From assembly GCA_036394195.1 (NCBI GenBank), contig DASWFO010000146.1:1-52507 (forward strand): DNA of 52,507 bases. Direction: 5' to 3'. Below are positions 9,086 through 18,708 of this stretch, in pieces. The stretch comes from DATJPD01 sp036394195. GTDB lineage: Bacteria > Pseudomonadota > Alphaproteobacteria > CACIAM-22H2. The notes under the pieces are model-generated. The model was not told the origin of the DNA. It did no database searches and saw only the letters and a list, made by a program, of their open reading frames with translations. Each line of letters starts with the position of its first letter. The first letter of the stretch is position 1. Position numbers and translations under genes: made by a program.

Positions 9086-10702
9086 CTACTCCGGCTGCTC
9101 GCGCGTGGTGAGGAAGCGAATCTTCGGCCAATTCTCCTTGGTGTAGTTCAGCTCCCAGCTGTTCCGCGCGAGGAATACCGGGGCGGCGTCGCGATCTTCG
9201 GCGACGCTGCCGCGGTTGGCGTCGACGAACCGCTTCACCTCAGCCGGGTCGTCGGCCGCCACCCAGCGCGCCGTCTCGTAGGGGGCCGCTTCGAAGCCGG
9301 CCTTGACGGCGTATTCGGTGGCAATGCGCGAGGCCAGCACCTCGAGCTGCAGCTCGCCGACCACGCCGACGATCCATTGCGCGCCGATGAGCGGCTTGAA
9401 CAGCTGCGTGACGCCTTCCTCGGCGAGATCCTCCAGCCCTTTGCGCAGGTGTTTCACCCGCATCGGGTCGTCGACGCGGACCCGGCGCAGGATCTCGGGC
9501 GCGAAGTTCGGAATGCCGGTGAAACGCAGGGCCTCGCCCTCGGTCAGCGCGTCGCCGATGCGCAGCGTGCCGTGGTTCGGGATGCCGATGATGTCGCCAG
9601 GCCAGGCTTCCTCGGCGAGCTCGCGCTCGCGGGCGAGGAAGAACACCGGATTGTTGACGCTGATCGCCTTGCCGCTGCGCACGTGGTGCAGCTTCATGCC
9701 GCGCTTGAAGCGGCCGGCACACAGCCGCAGGAAGGCGATGCGGTCGCGGTGGTTCGGATCCATATTGGCTTGGATCTTGAAGACGAAGCCGGCGACCTTG
9801 GCCTCGCCCGGCGTCACGGCCCGTGGCTTGGCCGGCTGGGAGACCGGCGGCGGGGCGTAGCGGGCGAGACCTTCGAGCAGCTCGCGCACGCCGAAATTCT
9901 TGAGGGCACTGCCGAAGAACACCGGGGTCAGGTGCCCGCCGCGATAGGCGGCGAGGTCGAACGCGGGGCAGGCGGCGCGCACCAGTTCCACTTCCTCGCG
10001 CAGCTTGGCCAGCGCGTCGGGCGGGAGATGGCGGGCCAGCAGGGGGTCGTCGAGGCCCTGGCAGGGGATCGTCTCGGCCACGCGGTCGCCACGGCCGGGG
10101 TCGAACAGCAGCAGCTGGTCGCCCAGCAGGTCGTAGCAGCCCTTGAAATCCGCGCCCATGCCGATCGGCCAGGTCACCGGGGCGGTGTCGAGCGCCAGCG
10201 ACGATTCGATTTCGTCCATGAGCTCGAAGGGCGAGCGGCTTTCGCGGTCGAGCTTGTTGACGAATGTCGCGATCGGCACGTCGCGGAGGCGGCAGACTTC
10301 GAACAGCTTGCGGGTCTGGGCCTCTATGCCCTTGGCCGCGTCGATGACCATCACCGCGGAGTCGACGGCGGTGAGCGTGCGGTAGGTATCTTCGCTGAAA
10401 TCCTGGTGGCCCGGGGTGTCGAGCAGGTTGAAGGTGAGCCCCTCGTACTCGAAGGTCATCACCGACGCGGTCACCGAGATGCCGCGCGCCTGCTCGATCG
10501 CCATCCAGTCGGAGCGCGCCCGCCGGCGCTCGCCGCGTGCCTTGACCATTCCGGCCTCCTGCACGGCCCCGCCGAACAGCAGCAGCTTTTCGGTCAAGGT
10601 CGTCTTGCCCGCGTCGGGATGCGAGATGATCGCGAACGTGCGGCGGCGCTCGGCCGGCGTCACCGGCGGGGCGACCGCTGGGGTTGATCTTGTATCGGGC
10701 AT
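9086..10702 (-). CDS. prfC: Peptide chain release factor 3
   Basis: Class II release factor GTPase (538 residues; E. coli RF3 has 529) that recycles RF1/RF2 from the ribosome after peptide release. It has a G1 loop SHPDAGKTT at 27-35, a G3 motif DTPGH at 95-99, a G4 motif NKLD at 149-152 and the RF3-typical EAGMVKARG segment, followed by domains II and III. The start at 10702 (MPDTRST) is chosen because family similarity begins just after it; a frame extending to 10825 would overlap the neighbouring gene. An AT-rich TATATATA stretch at 10735-10742 is a possible -10 region. Confidence 0.95.
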   Translation of the reverse strand: MPDTRSTPAVAPPVTPAERRRTFAIISHPDAGKTTLTEKLLLFGGAVQEAGMVKARGERRRARSDWMAIEQARGISVTASVMTFEYEGLTFNLLDTPGHQDFSEDTYRTLTAVDSAVMVIDAAKGIEAQTRKLFEVCRLRDVPIATFVNKLDRESRSPFELMDEIESSLALDTAPVTWPIGMGADFKGCYDLLGDQLLLFDPGRGDRVAETIPCQGLDDPLLARHLPPDALAKLREEVELVRAACPAFDLAAYRGGHLTPVFFGSALKNFGVRELLEGLARYAPPPVSQPAKPRAVTPGEAKVAGFVFKIQANMDPNHRDRIAFLRLCAGRFKRGMKLHHVRSGKAISVNNPVFFLARERELAEEAWPGDIIGIPNHGTLRIGDALTEGEALRFTGIPNFAPEILRRVRVDDPMRVKHLRKGLEDLAEEGVTQLFKPLIGAQWIVGVVGELQLEVLASRIATEYAVKAGFEAAPYETARWVAADDPAEVKRFVDANRGSVAEDRDAAPVFLARNSWELNYTKENWPKIRFLTTREQPE

Positions 10703-10779
10703 GGGGATGGCAAGCGGGGCTGAAGTCCTGGCCGTATATATAGGGCGTTCTCGGGGGAAATTCAGGTCGGCGGCAAAAC

Positions 10780-12651
10780 TCAGGCCGGGCTGTTCTCCTC
10801 GAGCGCCTGTTGCGCATCGAGCCAATCGGCCTCGGCATCGGACAGGCGGTCGGCGATCTCCGCCCGCTGGCGGGTGAGCTCGGCCGCGCGCTTGGCGTCG
10901 CCGTAGGCGGCGGGGGCGGCGAGCTCGGCGTCGATCCGCGCTTGCTCGGCGGTGAGGCGCGTCATCGCCGCCTCGGCGTCACGGACGCGCCGGCGCAGCG
11001 GCTCCAGGGCCTGGCGCTTGCTGGCGCCGGCGCGCCGCTCGTCTTTGCGGCCGGCCCGGTCGCCGGCCGGCGCGCCATTGCGCCCGCCACGCACGCCCAG
11101 AGTGAGCCGCTGATAATCATCGAGGTCGCCCTCGAATGGGGTCACACAGCCGTCGGCGACCAGCCACAGTCGGTCGGCCGTCAGCTCGATCAGATGCCGG
11201 TCGTGGCTGATCAGGACGACGGCGCCGCCATAGTCGTTCAGCGCCTCGACCAGCGCCTCGCGCGCCTGGATGTCGAGATGGTTGGTCGGTTCGTCGAGGA
11301 TGAGCAGCGCCGGCGCCTCGCAGGTGATCAGCGCGAAGTTGAGCCGTGCTTTTTCGCCGCCCGAGAGATCGCCGATCTTCACGTCGGCCTTGTCCTGGCT
11401 GAAGCCGAAGCGGCCGAGCCGCGCGCGCAGCTGTCCGGGAGTGGCCTTGGGCATCATCCGCCCGAGGGCGATGAACGGCGTCGCCGCCACGTCCATGTCT
11501 TCGACTTGATGCTGCGCGAAGAAGCCCGACGTGACTTTGGGCGCCCGCCTGACTGTGCCGGTCATCGGTGGAAGGCGGCCCGCGATCAGCTTGGCGAGCG
11601 TTGACTTGCCGTTGCCGTTGGCGCCCAGCAGCGCGATGCGGTCGTCCGGATCGAGCCTCAGGTCGAGCCCGCGCAGCACCGGACGGCCTGGCTCATAGCC
11701 CACGGTAGCGCCGTCGATGGTGAGCAGCGGCGGGCGCAGGTCAGTCGGCTCGGGAAACTGGAACACGATCGACGGATCCTCGAGCGGGATGGCGACCGGC
11801 GCCAGCTTCGCCAGCGCCTTGAGCCGGCTCTGCGCCTGCCGCGCTTTGCTCGCCTTGGCGCGGAACCGGTCGACGAATTCCTGCATGTGCTTGCGCTGCG
11901 CGGCGACCCGGGTCGCCTCGGCCGCGAGATGCATCCGTTTCTCCTCGCGCATCCGCTCGAACCGGTCGTAATCGCCGGCATAGAGCACGAGCCGTCGATC
12001 GTCGAGGTGGAGGATATGGCTGACACAGGCGTTCAGGATGTGCCGGTCGTGGCTGACCAGGACCAGGGCGTTGGGCCAGCTCTGCAGATAGGATTCGAGC
12101 CATAGCGTGGCTTCGAGATCGAGATGGTTGGTCGGCTCGTCGAGCAGCAGCAGGTCCGGGCGTGAGAACAGGACGGAGGCGAGGGCGACGCGCATTCGCC
12201 AGCCGCCGGAGAACGCGGACAGCGGCTGGTTCTGCATCTCCTCGTCGAAGCCAAGGCCGGCGAGAATCGCTGCCGCCCGCGCCGGAGCGGCATAGGCGTC
12301 GATGTCCGACAGCCGGTCATGGATTTCGGCGATCCGCCCCGCGTCCTGGGCATGGTCGGCCTCGGCCAGCAGGGCCGCCCGCTCGCTGTCAGCGGCCAGG
12401 ACGGCCTCCAGCGGCGTGGTGTCGCCGCCGGGCGCTTCCTGGGCGACGCATCCGACCCGCCAGCGCCGTGGCGTCTCGATAGTGCCCGTATCGGCCTGGA
12501 TCTCACCCAAAATCAGGCCGAGCAGGGTCGATTTGCCGGCGCCGTTGCGCCCGACAAGGCCGACGCGCCGGCCGGCCGGCACTTGTGCAGAAGCGTTCTC
12601 AAGCAGTGTTCGCCCGCCGATGCGGTAGGTGACGTCCTGGAGGGTCAGCAT
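10780..12651 (-). CDS. ABC-F family ATPase (YheS/Uup-like)
   Basis: 623-residue soluble protein with two ABC cassettes and no membrane domain. The first Walker A is GRNGAGKST (34-42) with an FSGGWRMR signature. The second has GANGNGKST and an LSGGEKARL signature. The cassettes are joined by the charged linker helix seen in ABC-F proteins, and the C-terminal ~90 residues form an Ala/Glu/Arg coiled coil. ABC-F proteins act on the ribosome as translation factors rather than transporters. The gene sits 77 bases upstream of prfC in the same direction, so two ribosome-acting proteins may be cotranscribed. Confidence 0.92.
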   Translation of the reverse strand: MLTLQDVTYRIGGRTLLENASAQVPAGRRVGLVGRNGAGKSTLLGLILGEIQADTGTIETPRRWRVGCVAQEAPGGDTTPLEAVLAADSERAALLAEADHAQDAGRIAEIHDRLSDIDAYAAPARAAAILAGLGFDEEMQNQPLSAFSGGWRMRVALASVLFSRPDLLLLDEPTNHLDLEATLWLESYLQSWPNALVLVSHDRHILNACVSHILHLDDRRLVLYAGDYDRFERMREEKRMHLAAEATRVAAQRKHMQEFVDRFRAKASKARQAQSRLKALAKLAPVAIPLEDPSIVFQFPEPTDLRPPLLTIDGATVGYEPGRPVLRGLDLRLDPDDRIALLGANGNGKSTLAKLIAGRLPPMTGTVRRAPKVTSGFFAQHQVEDMDVAATPFIALGRMMPKATPGQLRARLGRFGFSQDKADVKIGDLSGGEKARLNFALITCEAPALLILDEPTNHLDIQAREALVEALNDYGGAVVLISHDRHLIELTADRLWLVADGCVTPFEGDLDDYQRLTLGVRGGRNGAPAGDRAGRKDERRAGASKRQALEPLRRRVRDAEAAMTRLTAEQARIDAELAAPAAYGDAKRAAELTRQRAEIADRLSDAEADWLDAQQALEENSPA

Positions 12652-12754
12652 GGTGGCGGGCTGATAGCACAGCCGGGGCCGCCCCGTCCTTCAAGATCGG
12701 TTGCCCTGCCAGCAGCAGCTTTCTCGGTTGTTGCCGAGCGTTTACAGTGCCGTC

Positions 12755-14038
12755 GTGGCGCCGTTCCGAGTCCATATTCCTTGGGATGCGCCGGCCATGG
12801 CGAAAGCCAACAGCCGGCATCCGCTGCCCATGAGCCTGGTGGCGGACGACCAGGAGGTGGTATTTCACCCCGCCCTTTCGCCGGCCACACCGGTGACGCA
12901 GGAGCGTGTCGCCCAAGACGCCGCGCGCCTGAAAGGCGACCTCGCTCAACTGCCCGCCGGTCTCTCCGCCGAGGCGATCGAGATTTTCGTGGCGTCCCGC
13001 GACAGCGCCTCGCAGGCCATGATGCAGGGCGATGAAGACCTGCTGTTCCTCCATACCTCGCCAATGACGCTCGGGAAGCGGCCCTGGATTCTCCATGTCG
13101 AGACACTGATCACGCTGTTCGAGCCGTTTTTTGGCCAGTTCCGGACCTGGGATATCGATCTCGACCGGGAGCCGGCGTATCACATGGTGCGCCACCTTTT
13201 GCTGGCGGCGAACTGCCGCGGCATCTTCACGCATATCGCGCGGTCGCGCGACGATCTGCCAGCGTTGTTTCGTGACGACACGCTCGCACGAAAGGTCTTT
13301 TTCGCGCCGCTAGGCATCGATGTGCCGGCGGCCGTTGCGGCCGCGGTTCCGGCGGCGGTGGCGCGCCGGGATGCAAAGCAGCCGGCCGACGAAGTCGTGT
13401 TCCTGTACACGAATTCCTGGCACCAGCATCCGGCAAGCTTTTACGCTCGCGGCGGCCACGAGTTGCTGCTCGCTTTCGCCGAGCTATGCCAGCGTCATCC
13501 CGATCGCCCGTGCCGACTGGTCCTGCGCACCGCTCTTCCGGATAACCTCGGCGCCGGGCCGATCGCGGCGATCAAATCTCATCCACGAATCACGTTGATC
13601 GATCAGCCGGTCTCGGACGCGCAGTTGTTCGATCTTTTGATGCAGGCCGATGTCTTCGTGCTGCCGTCGGCGAATCTGCATTCAATTTCGATTCTCCGCG
13701 CCATGGCGACTGGCGCCGTCGTCCTCACGGCCGATGTCTTCGCCGCCGACGAATTCATCGCCGACGGAAAAACCGGTGTGATCGTGCCGGGGCGTCGCGG
13801 CATGACATACCGCGAAGACCGGGCACGGGGCCTATTGCGCGAGCGCGGCGAGCCTCTGTTCAGCGCCGAAGGCGGCTTCAGGCCGGCTCTGGCGGATGCG
13901 ATGGAGCGGCTATTGCTCGACGCGGGACTGCGCCGCGACCTGCGGAGCGCGGCACTCGCAAGAGTGCGCCAGCATCATGCGTTGGAGCCCTGGCGCGCCG
14001 GCTTCCGTGCGATGCTGCGGACGATTCTCCGACCCTGA
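12755..14038 (+). CDS. Glycosyltransferase, GT-B fold (group 1 type)
   Basis: About 427 residues. The C-terminal half shows the donor-binding pattern of group 1 glycosyltransferases: QADVFVLPS, then SISILRAMATGAVVLTADVFAADEF and an ADGKTGVIVPG loop. The N-terminal half holds a Rossmann-like domain with little recognisable similarity. The start is uncertain. GTG at 12755 (before APFRVHIPWDAP), ATG at 12797 and ATG at 12701 are all in frame and none has a convincing ribosome site. It runs divergently from the ABC-F gene and converges with the next gene 9 bases after its stop. Acceptor and sugar are unknown; cell-surface polysaccharide or glycoprotein work is likely. Confidence 0.8.
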   Translation: MAPFRVHIPWDAPAMAKANSRHPLPMSLVADDQEVVFHPALSPATPVTQERVAQDAARLKGDLAQLPAGLSAEAIEIFVASRDSASQAMMQGDEDLLFLHTSPMTLGKRPWILHVETLITLFEPFFGQFRTWDIDLDREPAYHMVRHLLLAANCRGIFTHIARSRDDLPALFRDDTLARKVFFAPLGIDVPAAVAAAVPAAVARRDAKQPADEVVFLYTNSWHQHPASFYARGGHELLLAFAELCQRHPDRPCRLVLRTALPDNLGAGPIAAIKSHPRITLIDQPVSDAQLFDLLMQADVFVLPSANLHSISILRAMATGAVVLTADVFAADEFIADGKTGVIVPGRRGMTYREDRARGLLRERGEPLFSAEGGFRPALADAMERLLLDAGLRRDLRSAALARVRQHHALEPWRAGFRAMLRTILRP

Positions 14039-14046
14039 CGGTCGGA

Positions 14047-15801
14047 TCAGCCGGGCTGCCCTCGGCACCAGTCTTGCCAGGCGTGCCTGATCGCAGTTTC
14101 AATGGATCGGCAATAGCCGGCGTGATCGAACAATGGCGATGCCCGCATGCGGTCGCGCAGGCTCGAACGCAAGCTCTGCAGGGCGGGGATGTCAGCCGCG
14201 GCGGCGGCGGCGCGCAAGGCATAGGCGGCCTTGTTGTCGACGGCGAAATCCCGCAGGCCGACGGCGCTGAGCATCGACAGCGCCTGACGGCCGACGAAAC
14301 GCCGGCCGATGAGGCTGATGACCGGGACCCCCATCCACAACGCCTCGAGCGCGCTATTGCCGCAGCCGTAGGGAAACGTGTCGAGGATGACGTCGACGTC
14401 GTTATAAAACTTCATATGCTGCCAAAAATCGGTTTGCGGCGGGCAAAGCTCGACGCGCGTCATCGGCAGCCCGTGAGCCGTGCAGCGGGCTCGCCAGTCC
14501 GCAGCGGTCTGATCTTTGAACGCCAGCGCTTTGATCTTCAGCCGGGCGGCGGGAACGGCGTTCAGCAGGTCACGCCAGCAATCCAGGACCGCGGCGTTTA
14601 TCTTCCAGATCTGGGTCGTCGAGGCAAAGGTGACAAAGCCGTTGCGGGCCGCGGGAAGCGGTGCCACGGGTCCGTGATCGCTCAACTCCACGAAGGAGAA
14701 ATTCCAGGGAATGTGCAGGATACGTTCGCTGAAATATTCGTTTTGAGTGTCCGGCACGGTGAGCGGGTCTGCGATCCAATAGTCAGCGTCGCGGTAACCG
14801 GTCGTCATCACGTGGTGAAAGCAGATCTGGACCGGCGCGGCCCGAAAGCGCAACACCCGTCCGCGAGGCGCTTCCGACCCGCGGCCGAGAGCGCTGATAA
14901 GAACATCGATCCCGTCCCGCTGCATGCGCTCGGCAATCCGGGCATCGTCCCAAGACGTCGTATCGCACGCCGACGCCACCAAGCCTGTGAGGGGAGCTTC
15001 ACCGGGCCGCGTATAGTCGACGTCTCCATAGAGGTGGAGCGTCGTCTGGCGCTTATCATGATGGAACAGGAGCGGCGCCATGAAATAGAGACTGTTGTGG
15101 TTGGTCCGCATGGCCGACGATAGAAATCCGACCCGGATCGGACGCGCCGGGTCGGGTGTATTCGAAAACGCCGCCGCAGCGCCGAGCCGGCCGCCGTAAC
15201 GGGCCTCGAACTCGTGCAGGAGCGGGCGTTCATCCGCGTCGCCGTGGTCCGACAACAGCGAATGGAAAAGGAGCGATTCATAGTTGGCCTCGCTCGGGTC
15301 CTCCGCCACGGCGCGCCTCAGGGACGCAAGCCCGTCGTCGACTTTTCCCTGCAACAGCTCGGTCTCACCGAGGAGTCTCCATCCCTCTCCGTCTTGCGGG
15401 GCGGCAGCCGTGGCGATTCGGAGAAGCTGCTCGGCGGCGGACGCCATATCCATCGCTTTGGCGACGAGGGCCGATCCGCGCAGGGCGAGAGGATCGTTCG
15501 GCCGCGTGTCGAGCACGGCCTTATAGCTGGCGAGCGCATCGGGGTAGCGCTGCGTCTCCCGCTGCAGATCGCCGAGAAGCTGGTGGATGTCAGGGTCAGC
15601 GGGGATGGCTGTTACGGCCAGCTTGGCGTAGCCAAGCGCCTCGTCGGCCGCCCCATCGCCCCGGCACGCGCGCGCCAAGCGCAGCGCCATGGCCGGGTCG
15701 CGTGACGGGTCCGCGCTGGCCGTGGACAGCAGTGCCCGCGCGTCGGCGTACCGGCCCTCCGCGAGCGCGCCGTCGACGGCTTGGCGAAGCGACTCGTCCA
15801 T
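14047..15801 (-). CDS. TPR-containing GT41 (O-GlcNAc transferase/SPINDLY-like) glycosyltransferase
   Basis: 584 residues. The first ~180 form tetratricopeptide helices (repeated ALRLARAC, ALASYKAVLDTRPNDPLAL and similar units). The rest matches the catalytic region of GT41 enzymes: IRVGFLSSAMRTNHNS, then QICFHHVMTTGYRDADYWI, and DVILDTFPYGCGNSALEALW, where the donor is bound. Such proteins transfer sugars to proteins. In Caulobacter a TPR-glycosyltransferase (FlmG) modifies flagellin, and the nearby CheZ gene makes a flagellar target possible here (inference). ATG at 15801. It converges with the preceding glycosyltransferase. Confidence 0.88.
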   Translation of the reverse strand: MDESLRQAVDGALAEGRYADARALLSTASADPSRDPAMALRLARACRGDGAADEALGYAKLAVTAIPADPDIHQLLGDLQRETQRYPDALASYKAVLDTRPNDPLALRGSALVAKAMDMASAAEQLLRIATAAAPQDGEGWRLLGETELLQGKVDDGLASLRRAVAEDPSEANYESLLFHSLLSDHGDADERPLLHEFEARYGGRLGAAAAFSNTPDPARPIRVGFLSSAMRTNHNSLYFMAPLLFHHDKRQTTLHLYGDVDYTRPGEAPLTGLVASACDTTSWDDARIAERMQRDGIDVLISALGRGSEAPRGRVLRFRAAPVQICFHHVMTTGYRDADYWIADPLTVPDTQNEYFSERILHIPWNFSFVELSDHGPVAPLPAARNGFVTFASTTQIWKINAAVLDCWRDLLNAVPAARLKIKALAFKDQTAADWRARCTAHGLPMTRVELCPPQTDFWQHMKFYNDVDVILDTFPYGCGNSALEALWMGVPVISLIGRRFVGRQALSMLSAVGLRDFAVDNKAAYALRAAAAAADIPALQSLRSSLRDRMRASPLFDHAGYCRSIETAIRHAWQDWCRGQPG

Positions 15802-15811
15802 CCGCGAAATT

Positions 15812-15869
15812 GTGACCCGGGCGGCGGCCTCTGGCCAGCCGAGCCGATCGAGCGGGTGATCCGGGTCAC
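15812..15869. promoter_or_regulatory. Inverted repeat GTGACCCGG/CCGGGTCAC between divergent genes
   Basis: A perfect 9-bp inverted repeat pairs 15812-15820 with 15861-15869, 40 bases apart, in the 216-bp divergent gap between the GT41 gene and the ABC-cNMP-CheZ operon. Position and symmetry suggest an operator pair serving one or both genes. No known consensus was recognised. Confidence 0.35.
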
Positions 15870-16017
15870 TGCGCCAGCGTCCGAATCCGGTTAATTTTCA
15901 ATACGTAACCCGCTCTTTCATCGGCTTCTGGCGTCGGCTATCGTCAGCAAGGTCGGGTGCGGAGCGGGGCTGAGGTCGCGTTAACGTCGAGTTCGCGAGC
16001 GTGGGAGCAAGGGCCTG

Positions 16018-18684
16018 ATGGAAAACAGCATGTACAAATTCGTGCTCAAGCACTCGCCGCGGGAAACGGCGATCCTCATCGTGCTCACCCTCCTGTCGCT
16101 GCCCGTTTACTACATAACCCTCGACATCCCGAAGAACGTCTTCAACCAGGGCATCCTCGCGAAGAACATCACCTTCCCCTACACCCTGTTCGGCTATCAG
16201 CTCGACCAGGTCCACTACCTCTTCTGGCTGTGCTTCCTGTTCTTCCTGTCCGTCCTCGTCAACGGCGGCCTCAAGCAATACATCAATACCTATAAAGGCC
16301 GGCTCGGCGAGCGGCTGCTGCGGCGGCTGCGCTACGAGCTGATCTCGCGCATTCTGCGGTTCCCCTTGCCGCATTTCCGCAAGGTCTCGGCGGGTGAGCT
16401 GATTCCGATGGTGACGGCCGAGGTCGAGCCGCTCGGCGGCTATTTCGGCGACTGTTTCGCCCAGCCTCTGATCCAGCTCGGCACGCTCCTCACCGTCGTG
16501 GCCTTCCTGTTCATCCAGAACCCGATCATGGGCCTGGCGGCGATCGCGCTCTATCCGGTCCAGGGCTTCGTCATCCCGAAGATGCAGCGGAAGGTGAATC
16601 AGCTCGGCAAGGAGCGGGTGCGCGCCATGCGCAAGGTGTCGGAGCGCATCGGTGAGGCGGTCGCCGGCGCGCCCGAAATCCACGCCAACGGAACCGCGAA
16701 TTTCGAGCGCGTCGACTTCGCCGAGCGCCTCGGCCGCGTGTTCCAAATCCGCTTCGAGATCTACCTGCGCAAGGGGCAGGTGAAGTTTCTGAACAATTTC
16801 CTCAATCAGATGGCGCCGCTGCTGTTCTATTCCATTGGCGGCTATCTGGTGATCACCGGCAACCTCACCGCCGGCGCGCTCGCCGCGGCGCTCACAGCCA
16901 ACAAGGATATGTCGGCGCCGTGGAAGGAGCTGCTCGACTACTACCAGTCGACGCAGGATTCGAAGATCAAGTACGAGCAGGTCACCGAGCAGTTCCGGCC
17001 GGAGAACATGTTCCCCGAGGACTTGCAGCAGCCGATCACCGAGCCGCCGCCGCGGCTCGAAGGGGATGTGGTCGCGAGCAACCTGTCGGTCGCCGAGGAT
17101 GGCGGCATCAAGCTCCTCGAAGGCGTCAGCTTCACCGTCCCCTATGGTGCTAAGGTCGCCATCGTCGGGCGGATCGGCGGCGGCAAGGAGGCGGCGGCCA
17201 TGGCACTTGCCCGGCTCTATCTGCCGAGCGGCGGCAAGCTGTTGTATGGCGACCGGGACGCGGCAACCTTGCCGGAAGCGGTGATCGGCGCGCGGATCGG
17301 ATATGTCGCCCAGAACGCCTATCTGTTTTCAGCCAGCGTGCGCGACAACCTGACCTACGCCCTGCGCCAGCGCGTGGTGGCGCCGCCGGAAGAGCGCGAC
17401 CCCAAGCTCAAGGCGGCGCGGCACCGGTTCCTCGCCGAGACCAAGCGCGCCGGCAATCTCGATCTCGACAACCAATCGGACTGGCTCGACCTCGCCACGG
17501 CCGGCATCAAGGATAAGGCCGAGCTGACGTCGCGCATCGTCGACGTTCTGAAGGCCGTCGACATGGAAGAGGACGTATTCCAGCTCGGCCTCAGGGGTAC
17601 GATCGATCCCAAGCGCAACCCCGACGCGGCCAAGCGGGTTCTCGAGGCGCGGCAAGGTCTTCTGAAGCGGCTGTCGGATCCGCACGGCGAGGCCGACCTG
17701 AAAACGCTGATCGAGCCGTTCAGCCCCGATGCCTATAACACAAATGCGACGGTGGCGGAGAACCTGCTCTTCGGCACGCCGATCGATCCGGCCTTCGAGG
17801 TCGACCGGCTGGCGGAAAATACGGCCATTCTGGCGGTGCTCGACCGCGTCGGGCTGACCCAGGACCTGATCACCGCGGGCCGCCAGGTGGCCGAAACGAT
17901 GGTCGAGCTCTTCGCCGATCTGCCGCCCGGTCACGAGTTCTTCGAACAGTTCGGCTTCATCTCCTCCGACGATCTGCCGGAAGTCCAGGCGCTGCTTCAG
18001 CGCATCAACCGGCCGGGAGCCGAAATCACCCAGACGGACCGTGCCCGGCTGATGACGCTGCCGTTCAAGCTCATCCAGACGCGGCATCGTCTCGACGTGC
18101 TCGACGATAAGCTGAAGGAGCGCATTCTCGAAGCGCGCAAGGCGCTGCGCGAAAGCGACGATCCGCGCATCAAGGCCGGAATCGAGTTCTTCAGTCCGGA
18201 CACCTACAACGCGTCCGCCACCATCCAGGACAACATCCTGTTCGGGAAGCTGGCCTACGGGCAGGCCAAGGCGCGGCAACGGGTCGGCCGGCTCATCGAA
18301 GCCGTGGTCGGCGAGTTCGACCTTCGGACCACCGTCATCGAGATCGGCCTCGACTTCCAGGTCGGCGTGGCCGGGGCCCGTCTGGCGCCGCCGCAACGCC
18401 AGAAGCTGGCGCTCGGACGCGGCCTGCTCAAGCGGCCCGACCTCATGATCGTGAACGAAGCGACGGCCATCCTTGATGCCCAGGCGCAGAGCAAGACCAT
18501 GGATGGTATCTTCGCCGAAAGCGAGGGCCGCACATTGGTGTGGGTCCTGCATAATCCGGTCCATGCCGGAAAGTTCGACAGGGTGCTGGTCTTCGACGGC
18601 GGCAAGATCGCCGAGTCCGGCGCATTCGCGGAACTGGAGAGGCCGGGCACCCAGTTTGCCGACTTGCTCGCAGCCGCGGCATAA
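16018..18684 (+). CDS. Fused ABC exporter-like protein with degenerate, insert-expanded ATPase domain
   Basis: 888 residues. The first ~330 form an ABC type I exporter membrane domain (hydrophobic helices near 20-45, 65-85, 155-185 and 270-300). The nucleotide-binding domain is abnormal. Walker A reads GRIGGGKEA (384-392), with Glu391 where Ser/Thr binds Mg. The signature is LAPPQ (789-793) instead of LSGGQ. Walker B reads MIVNEA, with Asn813 in place of Asp. The Q-loop Gln432, Glu814 and the H-loop His845 remain. The domain is also more than twice the normal length: the segment after the Q-loop is repeated, with V-x-x-N-L-L-F-G copies near 441, 579 and 736 and two F-S-P-D-x-Y-N motifs (569, 726). 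Membrane-anchored regulation rather than transport is possible (inference). ATG follows GGGAGCAAGGG. Confidence 0.88.
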   Translation: MENSMYKFVLKHSPRETAILIVLTLLSLPVYYITLDIPKNVFNQGILAKNITFPYTLFGYQLDQVHYLFWLCFLFFLSVLVNGGLKQYINTYKGRLGERLLRRLRYELISRILRFPLPHFRKVSAGELIPMVTAEVEPLGGYFGDCFAQPLIQLGTLLTVVAFLFIQNPIMGLAAIALYPVQGFVIPKMQRKVNQLGKERVRAMRKVSERIGEAVAGAPEIHANGTANFERVDFAERLGRVFQIRFEIYLRKGQVKFLNNFLNQMAPLLFYSIGGYLVITGNLTAGALAAALTANKDMSAPWKELLDYYQSTQDSKIKYEQVTEQFRPENMFPEDLQQPITEPPPRLEGDVVASNLSVAEDGGIKLLEGVSFTVPYGAKVAIVGRIGGGKEAAAMALARLYLPSGGKLLYGDRDAATLPEAVIGARIGYVAQNAYLFSASVRDNLTYALRQRVVAPPEERDPKLKAARHRFLAETKRAGNLDLDNQSDWLDLATAGIKDKAELTSRIVDVLKAVDMEEDVFQLGLRGTIDPKRNPDAAKRVLEARQGLLKRLSDPHGEADLKTLIEPFSPDAYNTNATVAENLLFGTPIDPAFEVDRLAENTAILAVLDRVGLTQDLITAGRQVAETMVELFADLPPGHEFFEQFGFISSDDLPEVQALLQRINRPGAEITQTDRARLMTLPFKLIQTRHRLDVLDDKLKERILEARKALRESDDPRIKAGIEFFSPDTYNASATIQDNILFGKLAYGQAKARQRVGRLIEAVVGEFDLRTTVIEIGLDFQVGVAGARLAPPQRQKLALGRGLLKRPDLMIVNEATAILDAQAQSKTMDGIFAESEGRTLVWVLHNPVHAGKFDRVLVFDGGKIAESGAFAELERPGTQFADLLAAAA

Positions 18685-18708
18685 CACCGGGGGGCGGAGG
18701 TACGTTCC

